A DNA stretch of 64,000 nucleotides, taken from assembly GCF_010548375.1 (NCBI RefSeq), contig NZ_JAAGLY010000019.1:62001-126000 (forward strand), read 5' to 3'. Below the pieces are notes generated by a model. That model worked only from the letters and a program-made list of their open reading frames with translations, was not told the DNA's origin and searched no databases. This document shows, piece after piece, positions 40,267 to 49,181 of this stretch; position 1 is the stretch's first letter; the number at the start of each line of letters is the position of its first letter. A program made the position numbers and the translations under genes. This DNA comes from Streptomyces sp. SID13726. Lineage in GTDB: Bacteria > Actinomycetota > Actinomycetes > Streptomycetales > Streptomycetaceae.

Positions 40267-41168
40267 TGGACTTCCTCGACTACGCCTTCATGCAGCGGGC
40301 CCTGCTCGCCGCCGTCCTGGTCGGCATCACCGCCCCCGCCGTCGGCATCTACCTGGTCCAGCGCCGCCAGGCCCTCATGGGCGACGGCATCGGCCATGTC
40401 GCCATGACCGGCGTCGGCCTCGGCTTCCTGCTCTCCTGGTCCCCGGTGTGGATGGCCACCCTCGTCTCGGTGCTCGGCGCGGTCCTCATGGAGCTGATCC
40501 GCTGGTACGGCAAGACCCGGGGCGACATCGCCCTCGCGATGCTCTTCTACGGCGGTATGGCCGGCGGCGTGATGTTCATCAACCTCGCGCCCGGCGGCTC
40601 CAACGCCAACCTGACGTCGTACCTGTTCGGTTCGCTCTCCACGGTCTCCGAGTCGGACGTGACGGCGATCTGCGTGCTGGCCGCGTTCGTGGTGCTGGTC
40701 ACGCTCGGTCTGCGCCGGCAGCTCTTCGCGGTCAGCCAGGACGAGGAGTTCGCGCGGGTCACGGGTCTGCCGGTGCGCGCGCTCAACCTGCTGACCGCGG
40801 TCACGGCGGCCGTGACGGTGACCGTCGCCATGCGCGTGGTCGGACTGCTGCTGGTGAGCGCGCTGATGGTGGTGCCGGTGGCGGCGGCGCAGCAGCTCAC
40901 CCGGAGCTTCGCGGCCACCTTCGCGATCGCGGTGGCGATCGGGGTGACGGTGACCATCGGCGGCACCGTGACCTCGTACTACCAGGACGTCCCGCCCGGC
41001 GCGACGATCGTGCTGCTGACCATCGCGGCCTTCGTCGCGCTGACCGCCCTCGCGGCCCCGCTGGCCCGCCGCCGCGCCCGTGCCGCGGCCGCCGGGCGGC
41101 CGGCCGGGGACCCCGCGGAGTGTGCGATTCCGGCCAGTCGGGAGGCGGACGGCACGGTCGGCGTCTGA
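40266..41168 (+). CDS. znuB: Zinc ABC transporter, permease
   Basis: 300-residue ABC-3 family permease with eight or nine hydrophobic segments, forming the channel for zinc. ATG 40266 overlaps the znuC stop by one base. Family features: QRRQALMGDGIGHVAMTGVGLGF near span 2, LTSYLFGSLSTVS in the middle and RVVGLLLVSALMVVPVAAAQ near the ATPase-contact region. The tail after about residue 268 is basic and disordered. Third gene of znuACB-zur. Confidence 0.95.
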   Translation: MDFLDYAFMQRALLAAVLVGITAPAVGIYLVQRRQALMGDGIGHVAMTGVGLGFLLSWSPVWMATLVSVLGAVLMELIRWYGKTRGDIALAMLFYGGMAGGVMFINLAPGGSNANLTSYLFGSLSTVSESDVTAICVLAAFVVLVTLGLRRQLFAVSQDEEFARVTGLPVRALNLLTAVTAAVTVTVAMRVVGLLLVSALMVVPVAAAQQLTRSFAATFAIAVAIGVTVTIGGTVTSYYQDVPPGATIVLLTIAAFVALTALAAPLARRRARAAAAGRPAGDPAECAIPASREADGTVGV

Positions 41169-41239
41169 CTCGGCACAGGCCGGGCTGGCACAATGGCCCG
41201 GCAGGCGCCGAAGTGAGCCAGGTGAAGGAGGCACATCCC

Positions 41240-41656
41240 GTGACGACCGCAGGACCGCCCGTGAAGGGCCGTGCCACCCGGCAGCGGGCCGCCGTGGCGG
41301 CGGCGCTCGACGAGGTCGACGAGTTCCGCAGTGCGCAGGAACTGCACGACATGCTGAAGCACAAGGGCGACGCGGTCGGTCTGACCACCGTGTACCGCAC
41401 GCTCCAGAACCTCGCCGACGCGGGCGAGGTGGACGTCCTGCGCACCTCCGACGGCGAGTCCGTCTACCGCCGCTGCTCCACCGGCGAGCACCACCACCAC
41501 CTGGTCTGCCGGATCTGCGGCAAGGCCGTCGAGGTCGAGGGCCCGGCCGTCGAGAAGTGGGCCGACGCCATCGCCGCCGAGCACGGCTACGTCAACGTGG
41601 CGCACACCGTGGAGATCTTCGGCACCTGCGCGGACTGCGCCGCCGCCCAGGGCTGA
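41240..41656 (+). CDS. zur: Zinc uptake regulator Zur (Fur family)
   Basis: 138 residues; GTG 41240 has GAAGGAGG 8 bases upstream (a GTG at 41222 overlaps that site and is not used). Winged helix about 10-75 (RATRQRAAVAAALDEV, TTVYRTLQNLADAGEVDV), then the dimer domain with the regulatory and structural zinc ligands: HHHHLVCRICGK, HGYVNVAHTVEIFG and CADC near the C-terminus. With zinc bound it represses znuACB, probably through the two boxes before znuA, and being the fourth gene it would be autoregulated. In Streptomyces Zur also controls zincophore and ribosomal paralogue genes elsewhere. Confidence 0.95.
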   Translation: MTTAGPPVKGRATRQRAAVAAALDEVDEFRSAQELHDMLKHKGDAVGLTTVYRTLQNLADAGEVDVLRTSDGESVYRRCSTGEHHHHLVCRICGKAVEVEGPAVEKWADAIAAEHGYVNVAHTVEIFGTCADCAAAQG

Positions 41657-41805
41657 TCCACAAGGAACTCACAGGTGAGCCGAGGGATAACCCTTGACTC
41701 GCCCTCCTCTGCATGACATGACCCGGACAACCGTGCCACGCTCCCTCCAGCTCTCGCACAGTCCCCGCACGGCACCTCCACCCCGTCGTCGCAGTAGGAG
41801 TACGA

Positions 41806-44205
41806 GTGAGCCTCTCCCCCCGAAGATCGGCCGCCGCCGCTTCCCTGGTCGCCGCCGCATCGCTGCTCGCCGTAGGAATCCAGACGGTCCCCGCGACCGC
41901 GAAGCCCGCCTCCCCCCAGCCCAGCCCGTTGCGCGCCGGAAGCCTTCAGGCCGAACTCTCCCCGGCCCAGCGCACCGCGCTCATCAAGAGCGCCTCGGGC
42001 AGGACCACGGCGACCGCCGACTCCCTCGGCCTCGGCGCCAAGGAGAAACTGGTCGTCAAGGACGTCGTCAAGGACAACGACGGCACGGTCCACACCCGCT
42101 ACGAGCGGACCTACGACGGTCTGCCCGTGCTCGGCGGCGACCTGGTCGTGCACACGCCCCCGGCCTCGCTGGCCGCCGGCACCGTGAGCACCACCTTCAA
42201 CAACAACCGCCGTACCGTCTCGGTCAAGTCCACGACCGCGACGTACAGCAAGACGAACGCGCAGGCCAAGGCGTTGAAGACCGCCAAGGCGCTGGACGCG
42301 AAGGACCCGGCCGCGCAGAGCGCCCGCAAGGTGATCTGGGCCGGTGAGGGCACGCCGAAGCTCGCCTGGGAGACGGTGGTCTCCGGCTTCCAGGACGACG
42401 GCACCCCCAGCAAGCTCCACGTCATCACCGACGCCACGACCGGCGCCGAACTCTCCCGCTACGAAGGCGTCGAGACCGGCACCGGCAACAGCCAGTACAG
42501 CGGCACGGTCACCATGGGCACCACGCTGTCCGGTTCGACGTACCAGCTGTACGACACCACACGCGGCGGCCACAAGACGTACAGCCTCAACAACGGCACG
42601 TCCGGCACCGGCACGCTGATGACCGACTCGGACGACGTGTGGGGCACCGGCTCCGGCTCCAACACCCAGACCGCCGGTGTGGACGCCCACTTCGGCGCCC
42701 AGACCACCTGGGACTTCTACAAGAACACCTTCGGCCGCAGCGGCATCAAGAACGACGGCGTCGCCGCCTACTCCCGGGTCCACTACAGCTCGTCGTACGT
42801 CAACGCCTTCTGGGACGACGACTGCTTCTGCATGACCTACGGCGACGGCTCGGGCGGCACGCACGCGCTGACCTCGCTGGACGTGGCCGGGCACGAGATG
42901 AGCCACGGTGTCACCTCCAACACCGCCGGGCTCGACTACACCGGTGAATCAGGCGGGTTGAACGAGGCGACCTCCGATATCTTCGGCACCGGTGTGGAGT
43001 TCTACGCCAACAACTCCTCCGACGTCGGCGACTACCTCATCGGCGAGAAGATCGACATCAACGGCGACGGCACGCCGCTGCGTTACATGGACGAGCCCGA
43101 CAAGGACGGCGGCTCGGCGGACAGTTGGTACTCGGGCGTCGGCAACCTCGACGTGCACTACTCGTCCGGGCCCGCGAACCACATGTTCTACCTGCTCTCC
43201 GAGGGCAGCGGCTCCAAGACCATCAACGGCGTGACCTACAACAGCCCGACCTCGGACGGGGTCGCCGTCGCCGGGATCGGCCGGGCCGCCGCCCTCCAGA
43301 TCTGGTACAAGGCGCTGACGACATACATGACGTCCAGCACCAACTACGCCGGGGCCCGCACCGCCGCGCTGAACGCCGCCGCGGCCCTGTACGGCACCAG
43401 CTCCACCCAGTACGCCGGGGTCGGCAACGCCTTCGCGGGCATCAACGTCGGCAGCCACATCACCGTGCCGTCGACCGGTGTGACGGTGACCAACCCGGGC
43501 AGCCAGACCTCGACGGTCGGGACGGCCGTAAGCCTTCAGGTCTCGGCCAGTTCGACCAACAGCGGGTCGCTGACGTACGCGGCGAGCGGTCTGCCCACCG
43601 GGCTGTCGATCAGCAGCTCCACCGGCCTGATATCGGGCACCCCGACCACGGCCGGCAGCTACAGCAGCACGGTCACGGTGACCGACAGCACCGGCGCCAC
43701 CGGGACGGCGTCCTTCACCTGGACGGTCAGCTCCAGCGGCGGCGGCAGCTGCACCTCGGCCCAACTGCTGGGCAACCAGGGCTTCGAGTCGGGCAACACG
43801 ACCTGGACCGCGACCAGTGGTGTCATCACCAACGACAGCGACCAGGCCGCCCGCACCGGCTCCTACAAGGCGTGGCTGGACGGCTACGGCTCCACCCACA
43901 CCGACACGCTGTCCCAGTCGGTGACGATCCCGAGCGGCTGCACCGGGACGACGTTCACCTTCTACCTGCACATCGACACGGCGGAGACCACCACCAGCAC
44001 GCAGTACGACAAGCTGACGGTGACCGCCGGTTCGACGACGCTGGCCACGTACTCGAACCTCAACGCGGCCAGCGGTTACGTCCAGAAGTCCTTCAGCCTG
44101 TCGGCCTTCGCCGGGCAGACCGTCGCCCTGAAGTTCAGCGGCGTCGAGGACTCCTCGCTCCAGACCAGCTTCGTGATCGACGACACGGCGGTGACGACGA
44201 GCTGA
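41806..44205 (+). CDS. Secreted M4-family (thermolysin-like) metalloprotease
   Basis: 799-residue extracellular zinc endopeptidase precursor. GTG 41806 follows AGTAGGAGTACGA. Signal peptide 1-34, propeptide with FTP/PepSY (about 40-200), mature catalytic domain from about 215 with zinc ligands His363 and His367 (GHEMSHGV) and Glu387 (GLNEATSD); the 20-residue spacing equals that of thermolysin. A catalytic His lies near LDVHYSSGPANHMFYLL. C-terminal to about 555 are a putative Ig-like domain (ATGLPTGLSISSSTGLISGTP-like repeat) and a final jelly-roll domain (about 650-799) of the type found in secreted hydrolases. Intact. Regulation not evident. Confidence 0.95.
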   Translation: MSLSPRRSAAAASLVAAASLLAVGIQTVPATAKPASPQPSPLRAGSLQAELSPAQRTALIKSASGRTTATADSLGLGAKEKLVVKDVVKDNDGTVHTRYERTYDGLPVLGGDLVVHTPPASLAAGTVSTTFNNNRRTVSVKSTTATYSKTNAQAKALKTAKALDAKDPAAQSARKVIWAGEGTPKLAWETVVSGFQDDGTPSKLHVITDATTGAELSRYEGVETGTGNSQYSGTVTMGTTLSGSTYQLYDTTRGGHKTYSLNNGTSGTGTLMTDSDDVWGTGSGSNTQTAGVDAHFGAQTTWDFYKNTFGRSGIKNDGVAAYSRVHYSSSYVNAFWDDDCFCMTYGDGSGGTHALTSLDVAGHEMSHGVTSNTAGLDYTGESGGLNEATSDIFGTGVEFYANNSSDVGDYLIGEKIDINGDGTPLRYMDEPDKDGGSADSWYSGVGNLDVHYSSGPANHMFYLLSEGSGSKTINGVTYNSPTSDGVAVAGIGRAAALQIWYKALTTYMTSSTNYAGARTAALNAAAALYGTSSTQYAGVGNAFAGINVGSHITVPSTGVTVTNPGSQTSTVGTAVSLQVSASSTNSGSLTYAASGLPTGLSISSSTGLISGTPTTAGSYSSTVTVTDSTGATGTASFTWTVSSSGGGSCTSAQLLGNQGFESGNTTWTATSGVITNDSDQAARTGSYKAWLDGYGSTHTDTLSQSVTIPSGCTGTTFTFYLHIDTAETTTSTQYDKLTVTAGSTTLATYSNLNAASGYVQKSFSLSAFAGQTVALKFSGVEDSSLQTSFVIDDTAVTTS

Positions 44206-44236
44206 CCGCTTGAGCGCCGAGGGGCGGCTCGGGGGC

Positions 44237-45085
44237 TCAGGCCTCCGGGTCGCCCTTCATCGCCTCCTCCATCGCGAGCAGTTCCTCGTTCGGGACGGCC
44301 CCGCCGAACCGGCGGTCGCGGGAGGCGAACTCGACGCAGGCCCGCCACAGGTCACGGCGGTCGAAGTCGGGCCACAGGACGTCCTGGAAGACCATCTCGG
44401 CGTAAGCGCTCTGCCAGAGAAGGTAGTTGGAGGTGCGCTGCTCGCCACTGGGCCGCAGGAACAGGTCCACGTCCGGCATGTCCGGGTAGTACAGGTACTT
44501 CGCGAGGGTCTTCTCGTTGACCTTGGACGGGTCGAGCCGGCCGGCCTTCACGTCCTCGGCGAGGGCCTGCGCGGCGTCCGCGATCTCGGCCCGGCCGCCG
44601 TAGTTCATGCAGAAGTACAGGGTGAGCCGGTCGTTGTCCTTGGTCTGCTCCTGGGCGACCTGGAGCTCCTTGGCGACGGACTTCCACAGCTTGGGCATCC
44701 GGCCGACCCAGCGCACCCGGACACCCAGCTCGTCGAGCTGGTCCCGGGTCTTGCGGATGAAGTCGCGGTTGAAGTTCATGAGGAAGCGGACCTCGTCGGG
44801 CGAGCGCTTCCAGTTCTCGGTGGAGAAGGCGTAGAGGGAGATGTTCTTCACACCGCCCTCGATCGCGCCCTGGAGCACGTCGAGCACCCGCTCGGCGCCG
44901 ACCTTGTGCCCCTCGGTCCTGGGCAGACCGCGCTCCTTCGCCCACCGGCCGTTGCCGTCCATGACGATCGCCACATGCTCGGGGATCAGCTCACCGGGGA
45001 GCTTCGGCGCGCGGGCGCCGGACGGGTGCGGCTCCGGCGTCCTGTACTCGCGGCGCTGTCGCCCCAGGATCCCGCGTACGACCAT
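44237..45085 (-). CDS. uppS: Isoprenyl transferase (undecaprenyl diphosphate synthase type)
   Basis: Cis-prenyltransferase building polyprenyl carriers for cell-wall synthesis. ATG 45085 follows GAGGAGACGAGAAGCAC; 282 residues. P-loop motif HVAIVMDGNGRWA with catalytic Asp, KVGAERVLDVL, SLYAFSTENWKRSPDEV, the substrate-binding LRPSGEQRTSNYLLWQSAYAE and WPDFDRRDLW close to the C-terminus match regions I-V. The gene is 17 bases downstream of recO on the same strand, a pairing conserved in actinobacteria; the two are probably co-transcribed. Convergent with the metalloprotease gene. Confidence 0.96.
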   Translation of the reverse strand: MVVRGILGRQRREYRTPEPHPSGARAPKLPGELIPEHVAIVMDGNGRWAKERGLPRTEGHKVGAERVLDVLQGAIEGGVKNISLYAFSTENWKRSPDEVRFLMNFNRDFIRKTRDQLDELGVRVRWVGRMPKLWKSVAKELQVAQEQTKDNDRLTLYFCMNYGGRAEIADAAQALAEDVKAGRLDPSKVNEKTLAKYLYYPDMPDVDLFLRPSGEQRTSNYLLWQSAYAEMVFQDVLWPDFDRRDLWRACVEFASRDRRFGGAVPNEELLAMEEAMKGDPEA

Positions 45086-45102
45086 GTGCTTCTCGTCTCC
45101 TC

Positions 45103-45873
45103 TTACGCTTGCTTCTCTACCGCTTGCTGCTGCTCGACGTACCGCAGCGAACGCAGTCCGCGCTCCATGTGCCAGTGCAGATAGGCGGACACCAGCCCGC
45201 TGCCCTCCCGCACGTACCGCGGCTCGCAGGCGTCCGCGGTCTCCCAGTCTCCCGTAAGCAGCGCGGCGAGGAGTTCCAGGGTCCGCGGCGACGGTACGAC
45301 GCTCCCGGGCACCCGGCAGTCCACGCAGACGGAGCCTCCGGAGGCGACGGAGAAGAACCGGTTCGGGCCGGGCATTCCGCACTTCGCGCAGTCGCTGAAG
45401 CTGGGGGCGTAGCCGTTGACGGCGAGGGAGCGCAGGAGGAAGGCGTCGAGGACCAGGTGGGAGGCGTGCTCACCGCGGGCGAGCGTGCGCAGGGCGCCGA
45501 CCAGCAGCAGATACTGCTGTACGGCGGGCTCGCCCTCGTGGTCGGTGAACCGCTCGGCGGTCTCCAGCATGGCCGTCCCGGCGGTGTACCGGGCATAGTC
45601 GGAGACGATCCCGCCGCCGTACGGCGCGATGGTCTCGCTCTGCGTGCACAGCGGCAGCCCACGCCCCACCAGCTCGCTGCCCCGCGCGAAGAACTGCACG
45701 TCGACATGGGAGAACGGCTCCAGCCGCGCCCCGAACTTCGACTTGGTCCGCCGCACCCCCCGAGCCACGGCCCGCACCCGCCCGTGCCCCCGGGTGAGCA
45801 GGGTGATGATCCGGTCCGCCTCGCCGAGCTTCTGGGTCCTCAGGACGATCCCGTCGTCCCGGAAGAGACTCAT
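45103..45873 (-). CDS. recO: DNA repair protein RecO
   Basis: RecFOR-pathway recombination mediator that loads RecA on SSB-coated DNA. 256 residues from ATG 45873, beginning SLFRDDGIVLRTQKLGEADRI. OB fold 1-80 (VRAVARGVRRTKSKFGARLEPFS-type strands), helical domain 90-235 with the zinc site CAKCGMPG and CVDCRVPG. The start overlaps the stop of a 19-codon upstream frame in ATGA; that frame repeats the first ten RecO residues exactly. Translation of recO may therefore depend on re-initiation after the leader frame. Followed by uppS. Confidence 0.95.
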   Translation of the reverse strand: MSLFRDDGIVLRTQKLGEADRIITLLTRGHGRVRAVARGVRRTKSKFGARLEPFSHVDVQFFARGSELVGRGLPLCTQSETIAPYGGGIVSDYARYTAGTAMLETAERFTDHEGEPAVQQYLLLVGALRTLARGEHASHLVLDAFLLRSLAVNGYAPSFSDCAKCGMPGPNRFFSVASGGSVCVDCRVPGSVVPSPRTLELLAALLTGDWETADACEPRYVREGSGLVSAYLHWHMERGLRSLRYVEQQQAVEKQA

Positions 45874-45929
45874 CGCGTACCCCCGCACCGGGTGTGCGGC
45901 ACGATGCCGTCGTCGCGGAACAGACTCAT
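45870..45929 (-). CDS. 19-codon leader frame duplicating the RecO N-terminus
   Basis: ATG 45929 opens a frame reading MSLFRDDGIVPHTRCGGTR and ending in TGA that overlaps the recO ATG. Its first ten residues equal those of RecO, and the four base differences from recO in that stretch are all third-position synonymous changes (CTC/CTG, CGG/CGC, GGG/GGC, GTC/GTG). The ribosome site upstream is weak. It may be an expressed leader peptide controlling recO or the remnant of a small tandem duplication with a shifted frame. Confidence 0.45.
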   Translation of the reverse strand: MSLFRDDGIVPHTRCGGTR

Positions 45930-45958
45930 GGGTCCATTGTCGCGTACGCGGGGACCGC

Positions 45959-46010
45959 TTTACCCTGCTGCCCGCTCAGTCGTGTTTACCCGGCTGCCCG
46001 CTCAGTCGTG
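45959..46010. repeat. 26-bp tandem duplication
   Basis: TTTACCCTGCTGCCCGCTCA-GTCGTG (45959-45984) is followed directly by the same 26 bases with one change (45985-46010). The second copy covers the last codons of the minus-strand gene at 46002-46319. Lies just upstream of the recO leader frame. Confidence 0.8.
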
Positions 46011-46319
46011 CTGAACGGTGGGCTCGCTCGTCGCCGTCAGTCGTTCCGCCGGGGTCGCGTCGCGTACCGCGTCCGGGGCCGCGTCCCACTCCTTGCCGCC
46101 GCCGTACGGTCTGAGCTGGACGTAGGGACCCACGTGCCCCATGACGACGCCGAACCTCCCGGTCCGGGTGTCCACGACGAACGCGCCCACGGACGGCTTC
46201 CCCCGCGATCCCCTCAACGTCCCCTCCACTCCGGCGCGCGCACCACGCGCATGCCCCCCACCGTGCTCCCCACCCTCCCCGGGTTTCACTCTTCGCACCT
46301 CTCCGGTGACGGGGCGCAT
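46002..46319 (-). CDS. Small conserved hypothetical protein
   Basis: Up to 105 residues, start uncertain. The conserved-looking part is the C-terminal 62 residues (VGAFVVDTRTGRFGVVMGHVG, QLRPYGGGKEWDAAPDAV), a small beta-barrel-like pattern seen in many short Streptomyces proteins. The N-terminal 40 residues are Arg/Gly/His rich and may not be translated; ATG 46319 has no good ribosome site. Function unknown. Its end overlaps the 26-bp tandem duplication. Confidence 0.5.
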   Translation of the reverse strand: MRPVTGEVRRVKPGEGGEHGGGHARGARAGVEGTLRGSRGKPSVGAFVVDTRTGRFGVVMGHVGPYVQLRPYGGGKEWDAAPDAVRDATPAERLTATSEPTVQHD

Positions 46320-46443
46320 CTACACTCGGCGGGAGTCTGCCCACGACGGGGGTGGCACCACACCGATCCGGGGGTAATCCCCCCTGAAAACACGCCAGTT
46401 GACCGGCTGGGGCACACGCACGGGGTTCGCGAGGCTGCTGCTC

Positions 46444-47928
46444 ATGAAGCAGCTGACGAAGAGCCTCGCCCTGATCGCCGCCTCCTCCGGAGTCGTCCTC
46501 GGTGCCCTGACGCCCCTCACCGCTTCCGCGACGAACCGCCCCTCCGACGCACTGAGATGGACCAGGTGCGAGGGCACCGGCCTCGACCCGCGCCAGCGCT
46601 GCGCGACCGTCTCCGTGCCGATGGACTACGCCGACCCGCACGGCCCGAAGATCGAGATCGCCGTCTCCCGTATCCCCAGCGAGAACCCGGCCGCCCGGCG
46701 CGGCGTCCTGCTGCTGATCCCCGGCGGTCCCGGCGGCGACAGCATGAACGACCCGTCGGAGAAGGGGCAGCAGCTGCCGAGGAAGGTGCGCGAGACCTAC
46801 GACCTGATCGGGTTCGCACCGCGTGGCATGGCCCCCTCGACGGCCGTCGACTGCGGTATCGACCAGCGGGACCTGGCCCGTACGACCCTGCTGCCCTGGC
46901 CCGCCGCGGACGGCTCGGTCGACGCGAACATGGCCGCGGGCAAGCGGATCTCCGAGGCCTGCGCACGCAACGGCGGCGAACTGATCCGGCACATCAGCAC
47001 CCTGAACGAGGCCCGCGACCTCGACCGCGTCCGGGCCGCCCTCGGCGAGCGCAAGGTGTCCGCGTGGGGCGTGTCGTACGGCACCTATGTGGGCGCCGCC
47101 TACCTCCAGTTGTTCCCGGGGCGGACCGACCGGATCGTCCTGGACAGCAACGACAACCCGGACCCCGTCCTCGGGGAGCGCGCCTGGCTCGCCGCGTTCG
47201 AGCAGGGCGCCGAGGACAACTTCCCGGAGTTCGCCAAGTGGGCGTCCGCGCCCGGCAATCCGCACCGCCTCGCCGACACGGCCGCCGAGGTGCGTCCCCT
47301 CTTCCTGAGGCTCGCCGCCCACCTGGACCGCGAGCCGATCCCCTGGCCGGGCGCCGGCCCCGAGGAGCTGAACGGCAACGTCCTGCGCCAGTCGATGCTG
47401 GACGCGTTCTACGACCCGGACGACTACCCGGCCCTCGCCGAACTGATCCTCGCCGCACGGAACGGGACGGTGCCGCCCGCCCCCGCGGGCGCCCTCGCGG
47501 CCGTCCTCCAGAACGTCACCGCGGTCCTCGCCGCGACCGTCTGCAACGACGTCGACTGGCCCGGCGACCCGGCGGTCTACCGCGAGGGCGTCGCGACGAG
47601 CCGAGCCGCATACCCGCTGACCGGGGGCATGCCGAGGAATGCGATGGCGTGCGCGGCCTGGCCGTGGGAGCCGAAGGAGGCGCCGGTGCACGTCTCCGAC
47701 CGGGGGCCCTCCAACATCCTGATGGTGCAGAACGAGCGGGACCCCGCCACCCCGCTCAGCGGCGCCCGCAAGCTCCGTGAGGCGCTCGGCCGGCGTGCCG
47801 TCATGGTCGTCAACGACTCCACCGGCCACGACGCCTACCTCGGCAACGGCACCGCCTGCGGGGACGCGACCGTGTCCCGCTTCCTGGCCACCGGCGAGCG
47901 GCCCGCCCAGGACGTCTACTGCCGCTGA
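46444..47928 (+). CDS. Secreted alpha/beta hydrolase, tripeptidyl-aminopeptidase-like
   Basis: 494 residues; ATG 46444 follows GAGGCTGCTGCTC. Signal peptide 1-30 (KQLTKSLALIAASSGVVLGAL, cleavage near ASA-TN). Catalytic alpha/beta fold with oxyanion stretch LLLIPGGPGGDSM, nucleophile Ser in GVSYGTYVG, Asp near NERDPATPLSGA and His in STGHDAYLGNG, and a TAP-like C-terminal region. This is the SlpD/SlpE/Tap family of secreted mycelial peptidases in Streptomyces. Overlaps the convergent downstream gene by 13 bases at its 3' end. Substrate specificity is inferred from the family. Confidence 0.92.
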   Translation: MKQLTKSLALIAASSGVVLGALTPLTASATNRPSDALRWTRCEGTGLDPRQRCATVSVPMDYADPHGPKIEIAVSRIPSENPAARRGVLLLIPGGPGGDSMNDPSEKGQQLPRKVRETYDLIGFAPRGMAPSTAVDCGIDQRDLARTTLLPWPAADGSVDANMAAGKRISEACARNGGELIRHISTLNEARDLDRVRAALGERKVSAWGVSYGTYVGAAYLQLFPGRTDRIVLDSNDNPDPVLGERAWLAAFEQGAEDNFPEFAKWASAPGNPHRLADTAAEVRPLFLRLAAHLDREPIPWPGAGPEELNGNVLRQSMLDAFYDPDDYPALAELILAARNGTVPPAPAGALAAVLQNVTAVLAATVCNDVDWPGDPAVYREGVATSRAAYPLTGGMPRNAMACAAWPWEPKEAPVHVSDRGPSNILMVQNERDPATPLSGARKLREALGRRAVMVVNDSTGHDAYLGNGTACGDATVSRFLATGERPAQDVYCR

Positions 47929-49052
47929 CCGGCCACGCGGTACCGCGCCGCGAGTGCGTGGAACGCCTCCTTCGGCTCCCAGTGCCAGCCCGAACCCGGG
48001 TCGTCCGGACGGTCCTTGATCGCCTTGGTGATGCTGTAGCTCGCCATGTCGAGGTCGTGGAGCGGGTCGTCCGGGCGGTGCGGGGCGTCCGCGGTGACGA
48101 ACTCGAAGGCCATCGCCGCGTAGAGGTCCATCGACTCGAAGACGTCCAGGAGGCCGGTGAGGTAGCGGGCCTGGGTGCGTTCGCTGCGGACGACGTTCCC
48201 CCTGATCTCCGGCGGGTCCTTGTCGTAGTCGACGATGTTCCAGCCCATGCCGCCGGCCTCGGGGGCGCCCCGGAAGGTGCAGGTGCCGAACTCGGTGATC
48301 GCGACGGGCTTGCCCCACCGCTGGTACTGCCTCAACTCCCTGACGTAGTCCTGGCGTTGACGGAAGTACGAGTAGTAGTCGATGCCGATCACGTCGAACA
48401 GGCTCCAGTCGACCACGTCGTCCTGGGCGGCGGCGTAGCTGAGGCGGCCGTGGAACACCGAGCGGCCGACCTGCGCCGCCTTCGCGGTGAAGCGGTCCAG
48501 TTCGCGCTGCATCCTGACGGGGCCGTAGTTCCCCTTCATCCGGTTCTCGACCCGCTCCAGGACCGTGTCCCCGGGCAGGATGCCCGGCACGAACAGCCAG
48601 AACTCGCAGCCCGCGCTCAGCTCCACGCCCGCCCCCTGCCGGCGCAGCCGCTCGGCGAACCGGCCGGTCTCCGCGAGGTGGTCGAGGATGTCCCGCCGCG
48701 GGGCGTCCCCGAGGGTGGGCTGGAGCCAGACGTGCAGTCCGCGCTCGGCGGCCTCGGCGGCGGTGGCGGTGAGGCGTTCGACGCCGTCGCCGGTGACGTC
48801 GACGGTGTCGGCGTGCAGGCCGTCCCGGACGGCACGGATGTCGGCGCGCATCCGGGCGTCGCTCCAGGCCGTGCCGGGTGTCTCGCCCGCGCCGACGGTG
48901 TGGACGACGCCGTGCCGCCTCAGTCCGCGGTGCGGGCGCTGCCCGCGGCGTCCGGTCGCCCGGGCCGCTCCGGCGGGCAGCAGCGCCGCGGCTCCGACGG
49001 CGGCGGTTCCGGCGAGGAACCGGGCACGGTCGATCCCCGTTGTCTTCTCCAT
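47916..49052 (-). CDS. Exported glycosidase-like TIM-barrel protein
   Basis: 378 residues from ATG 49052. Residues 1-33 form a signal (DRARFLAGTAAVGAAALLPAGA), possibly Tat-like though only one Arg-pair context is visible. The rest resembles a (beta/alpha)8 glycoside hydrolase: FDVIGIDYYSYFR, KPVAITEFGTCTF with a Glu in the position of a clan-A nucleophile, and AMAFEFVTAD near the end. I do not recognise a specific GH family; some homologues carry the unhelpful name abortive infection protein. Function therefore open. Divergent from the beta-lactamase gene. Confidence 0.7.
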   Translation of the reverse strand: MEKTTGIDRARFLAGTAAVGAAALLPAGAARATGRRGQRPHRGLRRHGVVHTVGAGETPGTAWSDARMRADIRAVRDGLHADTVDVTGDGVERLTATAAEAAERGLHVWLQPTLGDAPRRDILDHLAETGRFAERLRRQGAGVELSAGCEFWLFVPGILPGDTVLERVENRMKGNYGPVRMQRELDRFTAKAAQVGRSVFHGRLSYAAAQDDVVDWSLFDVIGIDYYSYFRQRQDYVRELRQYQRWGKPVAITEFGTCTFRGAPEAGGMGWNIVDYDKDPPEIRGNVVRSERTQARYLTGLLDVFESMDLYAAMAFEFVTADAPHRPDDPLHDLDMASYSITKAIKDRPDDPGSGWHWEPKEAFHALAARYRVAGQRQ

Positions 49053-49181
49053 GCCGCCACTCTGGCCGCCCCGGGGGCACCTGTCCGTCGGCCGATGGTC
49101 TACGGCGGTGCAACCAAGGGATGAGCCCCGACGTCGGTCATTGAAGAGATCGGCAACCGACTTCGAGCGAAGGAGAGCGAG

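Noticed and set aside
45976..49113. Minus-strand frame of more than 1000 codons across three genes
   Set aside because: Shadow of GC-biased genes on both strands; it overlaps the secreted hydrolase and the glycosidase-like gene in another frame and has no domain.
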